Positions 1-7,200 of a stretch of DNA of 64,000 nt are shown piece by piece. The stretch is from positions 17,132 to 81,131 of the forward strand of contig ONPU01000008.1 of NCBI GenBank assembly GCA_900319795.1. Direction: 5' to 3'. Both the position numbers and the translations under genes were made by a program. Under the pieces are notes generated by a model. It was not told the DNA's origin. It did no database searches and saw only the letters and a list, made by a program, of their open reading frames with translations. Numbering within the stretch: the first letter of the stretch is position 1; every line of letters begins with the position of its first letter. This stretch comes from an uncultured Eubacteriales bacterium (GTDB taxonomy: Bacteria > Bacillota > Clostridia > Lachnospirales > Lachnospiraceae).

Positions 1-262
1 GAAGCCCCGCAAGGAGCGCTCCGCACATGCTTCCCGGGAACGCGAGCGGTGTGCCGAGTCCCGTAAGATTCCGCACGAGGCTTGCGATAAATGCAGCCGC
101 AAGGCCCCACCACGGTCCGAGCAGCACGGCGCAAAGGACATTGACGAGGTGCTGGATCGGGGCGCATTTGGAGCCGAATACCGGGACCGAGAATGTCGAT
201 CCGACGACGGCCACTGCCGCGAAGATTGCCGTAAGTACCATTTTTCCTGTTTTTGAATTCAT
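1..262 (-). CDS. thiW: ThiW, S component of a thiazole ECF transporter (3' end outside window)
   Basis: This is the N-terminal 87 residues of a small membrane protein, cut by the window edge. After a hydrophobic start it carries the ThiW-type stretch GSKCAPIQHLVNVL, then LLGPWWG, SLVRNLTG and LAFPGSMCGALLAG. ThiW proteins are substrate-binding components of energy-coupling-factor transporters and are assigned to hydroxyethylthiazole uptake from their linkage to thiM and TPP riboswitches. The ATG overlaps the cytX stop as ATGA, so translation is probably coupled, and the gene is last in the riboswitch-controlled thiD-cytX-thiW unit. The family call rests on sequence recognition; the substrate is inferred from family and neighbours. 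Confidence 0.85.
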   Translation of the reverse strand, partial: MNSKTGKMVLTAIFAAVAVVGSTFSVPVFGSKCAPIQHLVNVLCAVLLGPWWGLAAAFIASLVRNLTGLGTPLAFPGSMCGALLAGL

Positions 263-1446
263 AATCTGCCTTTCTTTTGTCTGCTCCCTCCGGCAGCCGC
301 GTTTACGATCAGGCAGAGGAGGATCGTAATCGCCATATCCGGCAATGTATTTCCGACGGGTGTGTCGACGCCCATCAGGAAGCGGTAGAGCACGAAGCCC
401 GCAAGCCAGATGAGCAGATTGCGGACGCTCACAGCTTCCCGTACGGGTTCCTTCTTCAAAATGAAGTAGTCCGCGATCTGTACCGCGATCATCGGCGCGA
501 ACACCGACCCGATCAGATAGAGGAAATTCGTGATGTTGTCCATCGGGTAAATGATTGCCGCGACAGTGCCGATCACGGCGACGATGGCCGCGGCCCGTTT
601 TTCATCGATCTTCGCGGAAATGGAAACCGCCGAGACCCCCGCCGAATAGGCGTCGAGGAAGGTCGTCGTCACCGTTGAAAATACGATGATCAGAAGGCCC
701 GCCACGCCGAGTCCGGCTTTCACCATAATCGATGCGATGTCATCGCTTCCCGTGAAAATGGACGCACCCATGCCGATCATATACATGAAAATGCTGACCA
801 GCGAGTACACAACCACACTCGCGAGCGTCGCCTCAAACGGCTTCTCCGCTTCACGCGTATAGTCACTGATGAGCGGCAGCCAGGAGAGCGGCATGGCCAC
901 GGCCAGCTCCACCGCCGCGCCGAAGCTCAAGGAATCGTCGATGACTGCATCAGCGCGGCCATTTCCAAAGAAAATGACCCCGAAGAGGATGATCGAAAGC
1001 ACCAGAAGGCCCGCCATCGCGACCGTGTTGACCTTGCCGAGGTTCGTGAGGCCGATCAGGATCCAGACGAGGATGAGGCCGCCGATAATGAGGGCCCAGA
1101 CCCAAGTGCCGGCGCTGAAAATGCCGTTCGCCGCCAGCGCCCCGTCGTAGATCATAATCGCGGTCCAGCCGACCAGCTGCAGGACATTGAGAGACGAAAA
1201 CAGGATGCTGCCCTTTTGTCCGAAGCTCATTTTGACGGTTTCCATCGCGCTTTTTTCCTCGCGCGCGCCGATCATGCCGGCCGCGAACATGAGCGCGCCG
1301 CCGATCAGATGGCCGAGGAGAATCGCGGCCATGCCGCGTCCGAAGCCGAGCGTGCTGAAATAGGTACCCGTGAGAATTTCCGCGATGGACACACCCGCGC
1401 CGAACCAGATGAGGGCGTTGGCGCGTACAGAGGTTTTATTTTTCAT
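259..1446 (-). CDS. cytX: CytX, NCS1-family hydroxymethylpyrimidine permease
   Basis: A 395-residue, highly hydrophobic protein with about twelve membrane segments and the NCS1 (cytosine/purine permease) look: the N-terminal WFGAGVSIAEILTG segment, the GWTAIMIYDGA segment and a charged C-terminal tail. Within NCS1, the CytX branch is found in thiamin gene clusters and is predicted to import the HMP moiety. The neighbours fit: thiD overlaps its start by 11 bp and thiW overlaps its stop by 4 bp. With ThiD it would capture external hydroxymethylpyrimidine. Its start ATG at 1446 lies inside the thiD 3' end, so coupled translation is likely. Confidence 0.88.
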   Translation of the reverse strand: MKNKTSVRANALIWFGAGVSIAEILTGTYFSTLGFGRGMAAILLGHLIGGALMFAAGMIGAREEKSAMETVKMSFGQKGSILFSSLNVLQLVGWTAIMIYDGALAANGIFSAGTWVWALIIGGLILVWILIGLTNLGKVNTVAMAGLLVLSIILFGVIFFGNGRADAVIDDSLSFGAAVELAVAMPLSWLPLISDYTREAEKPFEATLASVVVYSLVSIFMYMIGMGASIFTGSDDIASIMVKAGLGVAGLLIIVFSTVTTTFLDAYSAGVSAVSISAKIDEKRAAAIVAVIGTVAAIIYPMDNITNFLYLIGSVFAPMIAVQIADYFILKKEPVREAVSVRNLLIWLAGFVLYRFLMGVDTPVGNTLPDMAITILLCLIVNAAAGGSRQKKGRL

Positions 1447-2275
1447 AATGAACCTCCGCCGGATCTGCTCCGTTTACGAGCCCGCTGTAGTCACCGGCAA
1501 TCGCGAACGCATGGTTCATCGGTCCGCTGCCCTTCCCGAGGTCCAGCATCGCCGCGAGCGCGCCGGACAGGTAGGCCTTCGCGAGGGTCACCGCCGTCTT
1601 CAGGTCGCAGCCTTTCGCGAGGTTCGAAGCGATCGCGCTGGACAGCGTACAGCCGGTTCCGTGCGTGTTCGGATTATCGATGCGCCTGCCGGGAATCCAG
1701 ACGGCATTCTGGCCGTCGAAGAGGAGGTCATTTGCGTCGTTGACGCGGTGGCCGCCTTTGGCAAGGACGCTGCAGCCGAAGAGGTCGTGGACGATTCGGG
1801 CCGCATTTTCCATATCTTCACCGGACGAAACGGACATGCCCGAGAGGACTTCCAGTTCCGGAATATTTGGCGTAATCACAGTTGCCAGAGGGAATAATGC
1901 TGTTTTCAGGGTGCCGATCGCGTCCTCGCTGATGAGCTTCGCGCCGCTCGTGGCGACCATCACCGGGTCGACGACGATGTTACGGGCGCCGTACTCTTTG
2001 AGCTTGGCCGCGATTACTTCGATGAGGGCGGCCGATGAGACCATCCCCGTCTTTACTGCATCCGGGAAAATATCCGTGAAGATCGCGTCCAGCTGCTCTG
2101 CCAAAAATTCGGGAGTCACTTCCATGATCCCGGTCACGCCGGTCGTATTCTGCGCAGTCAGCGCCGTGACAGCGCTCATGGCAAAGACGCCGTGAGCCGT
2201 CATCGTCTTGATATCTGCCTGAATGCCGGCGCCTCCGCCGGAATCGCTCCCGGCGATTGTTAATGCTGTCCTCAT
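1436..2275 (-). CDS. thiD: ThiD, hydroxymethylpyrimidine (phosphate) kinase
   Basis: A 279-residue ribokinase-fold enzyme. It opens with ALTIAGSDSGGGAGIQADIK, the HMP-binding and glycine-rich segment typical of ThiD, and has VVDPVMVATSG, NIPELEVL and the anion-hole motif GTGCTLSSAIA near residue 205. It phosphorylates HMP and HMP-P to HMP-PP, the pyrimidine substrate of ThiE. It is the first gene after the TPP riboswitch and its terminator (2401-2532), so its transcription should fall when TPP is high. Length is normal for the family. Confidence 0.93.
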   Translation of the reverse strand: MRTALTIAGSDSGGGAGIQADIKTMTAHGVFAMSAVTALTAQNTTGVTGIMEVTPEFLAEQLDAIFTDIFPDAVKTGMVSSAALIEVIAAKLKEYGARNIVVDPVMVATSGAKLISEDAIGTLKTALFPLATVITPNIPELEVLSGMSVSSGEDMENAARIVHDLFGCSVLAKGGHRVNDANDLLFDGQNAVWIPGRRIDNPNTHGTGCTLSSAIASNLAKGCDLKTAVTLAKAYLSGALAAMLDLGKGSGPMNHAFAIAGDYSGLVNGADPAEVHYEK

Positions 2276-2400
2276 GATGCCTCCTTTCCATCCGTCAAGG
2301 ACCAGATCGCATTAATTTTATCGGAAGTACGGGCCGTTTTTTGCCGGTCCGTCTCCCGGCGACAGAAGGTGGTGCCCCCGGTCTGCCGCCTTTACAACAC

Positions 2401-2432
2401 ATAAAAAGGGATACCCGAACGTGGATATCCCG
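2401..2432 (-). terminator. Intrinsic terminator of the TPP riboswitch
   Basis: Read on the minus strand, a 9-bp stem (GGGATATCC with GGGTATCCC, one G-U pair) closes a 6-nt loop and is followed by TTTTTAT. It lies directly 3' of the TPP aptamer and before thiD, so it is the natural expression platform: TPP binding should favour this hairpin and stop transcription. Confidence 0.88.
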
Positions 2433-2440
2433 CACTTAGT

Positions 2441-2532
2441 TCCTTATTCCCTACGTTGGCATTATCCACATCAGGTTTTGGGTCGAAACGAAACAGTTTC
2501 CTCTCAGCCGGTTTCCGCCAGCTCCCCGTTGA
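2441..2532 (-). promoter_or_regulatory. TPP riboswitch (THI box)
   Basis: The minus strand carries the conserved THI-box order: GCTGGCGGAAACCGGCTGAG (P2 with the CUGAGA element), then ACCC, then ACCTGAT, GGATAATGCCAACG and TAGGGAA. These are the invariant pyrimidine- and pyrophosphate-sensing segments. It sits downstream of the thiE-thiM fusion and upstream of thiD, so it controls thiD-cytX-thiW but not thiE-thiM itself, unless that gene is co-transcribed from a promoter I cannot see. Confidence 0.95.
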
Positions 2533-2574
2533 GCTCCATTGTACGCCCGTCCCGGGCTTTACGCAAGTTGAAAT

Positions 2575-2605
2575 TGCACCAGAGGGGTCTGGCACCTGTG
2601 GTGCA
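2575..2605. repeat. 31-nt palindromic repeat, copy of the TGCACC family
   Basis: TGCACCAGAGGGGTC, a central T, then GGCACCTGTGGTGCA. It pairs with the next copy at 2655-2685, which is its near-perfect reverse complement (one difference). The 49 nt between them hold a small hairpin, GGACGA (2625-2630) with TCGTCC (2637-2642). Confidence 0.8.
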
Positions 2606-2654
2606 GTTAGATTGACACAACCCCGGACGATCAGTCTCGTCCTTAAGTTATAGC

Positions 2655-2685
2655 TGCACCAGAGGTGCCAGACCCCTCTGGTGCA
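2655..2685. repeat. 31-nt palindromic repeat abutting the thiE-thiM stop codon
   Basis: TGCACCAGAGGTGCC, a central A, then GACCCCTCTGGTGCA. It ends at 2685, directly next to the thiE-thiM stop (2686-2688). No T-run follows on the minus strand, so it is not an ordinary intrinsic terminator. Confidence 0.8.
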
Positions 2686-4134
2686 CTATAGAAGCGAAAG
2701 TGCGTCGAAGAAGCGGGTGTGGAAGGATCCGGTGCCGGTGCCCGGCAGGGCAGCGCAGTCGCGCCGGGCCCAGCGCTCGGCGGCTTCGCCGGCGGCGGCC
2801 ATGAGTTCGCAGCAGGCGGCCGCGCTCTCGATGGACGGAGAAATGCTCATGAAGGCGCCGAGGAGCGAGCTCATCATGCAGCCGGAGCCGGTGATGTGGC
2901 GAAAGAGCGCTGTGCCGCCGGTCACTTCCTTTACGCAGCCGGCCTTTGCGATGTAGTCCGTCGCGCCGGAGGCGATGACGATCGCACCGGTCATTTCGGA
3001 AAGGCGGCGCACGTAATCTTCCTCCGCTGCAGGTGTGTCGCGGAGTTCCTCCGGATCGTCGACCCCGCGCCCGGTGTCGGCGTCCAGCACGAGCGCCTTG
3101 ATCTCGGACGCGTTTCCGCGGATGCAGACGGGCTGAAGTGCGCGAATCAGCTCCCAGCACTTCTTTCTGCGGAAACCCGAAGCCGCGCATCCCACCGGAT
3201 CAATTACAATCGGACGCTTGGTCCGGCTGCCCGCAGCCCCTTCTGCACGGCCGGCCCGGAACATCGCCTCAAGCGACTCGGTCGCGCCCATGCTGAGGAC
3301 CAGCGCGTCGCTGATTTTCGCGAAATCCTCCATCTCGTCGGGGTGGTGCGCCATCGTCGGCGAGGCGCCGATCGCCAGCAGCGCGTTGGCGCAGTCACCC
3401 GCGGTGACAATGTTCGCGATGCACTGCACAACAGGCCGCCGTTCCCTAATTTTTTCGCAAAATGCCGCGGCCTCCGGACTCAGCCTGACATCCCGGGCAA
3501 TCAGCTCCTCCGCAATTCCTCGCAGCTCTCTTGCCGCCGCTTCCACGTCCAGCGCGCCGAAAATGCCCCCGACAACCGCGAAGCCGCTCATCCCTCGGCC
3601 GGCCAGCTGTCTGATATTGTCCCGGTTAATCCCTCCGATGGCCGTCACCGGAATCGACACGCTTCTGCAGATCTTCTCAAAATGGTCGAGATCGAGCGGA
3701 ACCGCGTCCGTCTTGGTCGTACTTCCGAAGACGGCCCCGCTGCCGAGGTAATCCGCGCCCGCTGCCTCTGCCGCCAGCGCCTGCTCCACGGTTTTGGCGG
3801 TCACGCCGACAATCGCGTCATTTCCGAGGATTTCCCGTACATGGCGCGGATCCATATCCTTCTGGCCCACATGAACGCCGTCCGCACCAACTTTCGCGGC
3901 CAGTTCCACGTCGTCATTGATGATGAACGGGACGCCGTACGCATGGCAGATGGGCAGAATCTCACGGGCTTCATTTTCAAATTCTTCCCGGGAAATGTTT
4001 TTCTCACGCAGCTGGACCATCGTCGCACCGCCCCGCAGGGCGCTTTCGACCTGATCGGCCAGTGTGACGCCATTTCCCGTCCAGGCCCGGTCCGTCACCG
4101 CATAAAGCAGCAAATGTTCTTTCTGAAATTTCAT
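2686..4134 (-). CDS. Bifunctional ThiE-ThiM: thiamin-phosphate synthase fused to hydroxyethylthiazole kinase
   Basis: One 482-residue reading frame holds two complete thiamin enzymes. Residues about 1-212 are ThiE, with MVQLREK, the NDDVELA metal/diphosphate segment, GVHVGQKDM, GSGAVFGSTTKTDA and a C-terminal GGI. Residues about 218-482 are ThiM, with PVVQCIANIVTAGDCANALL, MAHHPDEMEDF, IVIDPVG, RGNASEI and the active-site TGSGCMMSSLLGAF. ThiM phosphorylates hydroxyethylthiazole and ThiE joins the product to HMP-PP to give thiamin phosphate, so the fusion performs the last salvage steps. The same domain order is known in yeast Thi6. No internal ribosome site marks a separate thiM. No THI box lies upstream (4135-4211). 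Confidence 0.93.
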   Translation of the reverse strand: MKFQKEHLLLYAVTDRAWTGNGVTLADQVESALRGGATMVQLREKNISREEFENEAREILPICHAYGVPFIINDDVELAAKVGADGVHVGQKDMDPRHVREILGNDAIVGVTAKTVEQALAAEAAGADYLGSGAVFGSTTKTDAVPLDLDHFEKICRSVSIPVTAIGGINRDNIRQLAGRGMSGFAVVGGIFGALDVEAAARELRGIAEELIARDVRLSPEAAAFCEKIRERRPVVQCIANIVTAGDCANALLAIGASPTMAHHPDEMEDFAKISDALVLSMGATESLEAMFRAGRAEGAAGSRTKRPIVIDPVGCAASGFRRKKCWELIRALQPVCIRGNASEIKALVLDADTGRGVDDPEELRDTPAAEEDYVRRLSEMTGAIVIASGATDYIAKAGCVKEVTGGTALFRHITGSGCMMSSLLGAFMSISPSIESAAACCELMAAAGEAAERWARRDCAALPGTGTGSFHTRFFDALSLL

Positions 4135-4155
4135 TTTGCAAGTCTCCTTAACATA

Positions 4156-4187
4156 CCAAAGGTGCCAGTGGTCCCTGGCACCTTTGG
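4156..4187. repeat. Variant palindrome between thiE-thiM and the giant surface protein
   Basis: A perfect inverted repeat with 13-nt arms (CCAAAGGTGCCAG and CTGGCACCTTTGG) around a 6-nt loop. It shares the GGTGCC/GGCACC core with the 31-nt family but has different ends. It lies 24 bp past the stop of the upstream gene and lacks a T-run. Confidence 0.65.
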
Positions 4188-4211
4188 CACATGATCTGAT
4201 ATTATATCACA

Positions 4212-7200
4212 TCATTTGACCTTCACCTTCAGCTTTTTATACGTTCCGTCCGCCGCGTAGCAGTAGATCGTCGCGGTGCCCTTCTTCTTCGCCTTGACCT
4301 TGCCCTTTTTGGACACGGTCGCGACCGCCGGATTCGAGGACTCGTAGCTCATCTTGCGGTGCGCCTTTGCCTTCTTTCCGCGCTTGACGGCTTTGGCCTT
4401 GATCTGGAACTTCTTGCCCTTCTTCAGCGTAACCTTGGTTTTGTTGAGCTTCACGGACTTGTAATTGTTGTAAGTCCCGCCGAGCGTCGTGATGTGGACC
4501 GTCTTGGACGTCGATACCACCTGCTGGCCGTTGCCGCTTCCCTTCACGGCCATGACCAGGAACTTGTAATACTTCTTCTTGGCAAGCTTCTTGCCGTCAG
4601 CCAGTTTCGTCACTTTGAAGCTGAACGCGCCGGTCCGGCCGATTTCCTTGAATTTCTTTCCTTTGCCGCAGGCATTGCCGAAGATAATGTACTGGGTCGC
4701 GCCGCTGACCTTGTTCCAGCGGATCGTGATCGCGTTCTTCGTCGCTTTCTTCAGCCTCAGACAAAGCGGCGCGTACTTCGTTCCCTTCGGTCCTTCGTCC
4801 GAATTGGAAGCTGCGATCGCTCCTGCCGCGGCTTTCGCCGAAGCGCCTGCTCCGACCGGAGTGCCGTCAGCGCCCTTCGTGGGCAGTGTTTCCACAGGCG
4901 TCGGTTTTGCCGTCGGAGTCACACTCGGATTCACGGTCGGTGCCGGGGTCGGGGTGGTTCCGCTGCCCGAACCATTTCCGGAATCGTCCGGTTTCACGTC
5001 GATCGGGTCTCCGCTGTCCGGAGTCTCGCCGCCCTCTTCCGGGGTGCCCGAAGGCTCACCCGAAGGCGTCACGGAAGGCTCGCCCGAAGGTGTCACAGTG
5101 GGTTCGCCAGTAGGCGTGACGGTGGGCACTTCCACCTTCTTGTACGGGATCGTCAGAGATTCCGCATTTTCCACTGCAATATTGTAAGTGATCACCGTCG
5201 CGGTCGCCGTCTCCGAAGACTCTGTCCAGAGATCCACCTCGAACACCGTCTGATCCGCCTCGTAACCCTCAGGTTTCTTCGTCTCAATCAGGTAGAGCGT
5301 CGCGTCTCCGCCCGGAGCCGGCAGAATGTTCTTAAGGCCTGTAAGAGTAGTCGAAATGTTGATCTCGGCTCCGCTGAATCCTGCAATCTTCGTCGTGCCC
5401 TCGGCATCCGCGAAGAGGCCGTATTCCACGTCTTCCAGCAGATTTCCTTCCTCGTCCTCAACGCTTACCGAAACTGCCTTGTGCACCTTATGGATGCCCT
5501 TTTCGTTGACGATTTCGATTTCCTTCTGGCCGTCGGCTGTCATCGTGTAAGAAGTCGTCGTCATGAAGACGTCCTTCTCCTCGTCGAGCGCCGTCTTGAC
5601 CGTTGTCACAATCCTCACCGAATAGACGGCGTCCTCAGCCTCGTAGCCCTCCGGGGCACTCTTCTCAAGGAAATAAAGCGTCTTCGACGCGCCGGACGTC
5701 TTAGGCAGATAGTTCGCCAGCGCCGCGTCCGCCGTACTGATCTCAAAATGATCTCCCGTATAGTGTTCGACGACCGTGTTGCCCTTTTTATCGGTGCTGA
5801 GCACAAAGCCCGCGCCTTGAAGAGGAGCGTCATTTCCGTCTTTTACATTGACGGCAACGGCGTCGTCCACTCTCGCGGTGTCCGTCTTCTTCGTGTTTTT
5901 GACGGTCAAAGAGGCTTTGTTGTTGACCGTAGTAACCGTATAGCTGATATTCTTGCCGGCATTCGTAATGACGGTCTTCAGCACGACCGGATGGGCCGTT
6001 GTGTCCGCCGCGTATCCGGCCGGTTTTCCGCTCTGTTTCAGGTAGAGCGTCTTCGTGCCGTTATGGGTCTGAGGCAGATAGGACTGAAGCGCCGCGTCCG
6101 CCGTACCGATTGAGAACGCGGGGCCCTCATAGTCGGCCAGCTTCACCGTGCATCCCTGGTCCGCGTAGAGTCCGAAGCTCATTCCGGCGAGTTCTTTCCC
6201 GTCCTCATCCGTATTGCTGACCTGAAGCGTGCTGTCACTGCGGATCACGACTTCCTCGAATCTCGGATAGATCGTCAGCTTCTTCACGCCGGAACCCGCG
6301 ACATAGCTGCCGTCAACCTGCGTTCCGCCGGACTGCGTCGTCGTATACCAGCCGATCAGTTTCTTTCCTTCCGGTATATTGAGGGCGCTGCCGTCCATCA
6401 GGTCTCTGACCCTGTAATCATCGTCCGGATCCACCGTATCGTGATTGGAAATGGCTTTGCCGACGTCGGCCCTCATTTCCCAAACCTTGTCTTTCGCGCG
6501 GCCGATCGTCACGCCCTTCGTATACGCGTCAAATACCACCGTATACTGTTTCACCCAGTCTGCCGTGATGGTCTCGGCCGTTTTCGGGATATAATTGCCC
6601 GGGTCGACCGTCCCGCTGCCGTTCTTCCAGCCCGCAAGGCGCCATTCGAATCCGTCGCTGTCATCCATCGTTACGCCGAGAATGCCGTCTCCGTGGACCC
6701 TTGCGAGTGATTCGACGCCGGCCGCGTTCTTGCGGATCTTCGTCGGGAAACCGGCACTGTTCCTTGATACGACTGTCACGCCAGTCTCGTCCATGTCGAA
6801 ATATCCGCCGCCCGCGTCGAGCGTGATCGGAATCGACGGCGTTGCCGGTGTGTAGCAGGCCCAGAGCGTCGTCACCTTCTTCTGGTTCACGAACGGATAG
6901 GCGTCTTCGGCATCCATCTTGTCCGGAACGATGGTGTTCGCGTCATTTTTCACCGTGGACCAGCCGAGGAAGACCTGGCCGTTCTTCACCGGGTCGCCGG
7001 AGTCATAGAGCACGAAGCCCTGCCCGAGCGGGAATTTCAGGTACTCCGGATCGTCGCCGATTTCGGAATCATTGTCCCAAATGCCGCCGTTCGTATTCAG
7101 TTCAATTGTATAGGCATCGGTATAGACCGCGTAGAATGTCTTATTGCCGCTCAAGGTCACCGAGGAGAGGTCGACTTCCGCATTAGTACTCTTATTGTCC

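Noticed and set aside
2719-4194. A 491-codon open frame opposite thiE-thiM
   Set aside because: Antisense shadow; the minus-strand frame has all ThiE and ThiM motifs.
4359-6113. A 584-codon open frame opposite the giant surface protein gene
   Set aside because: Antisense shadow of a repetitive coding sequence; Arg-rich with no domains.
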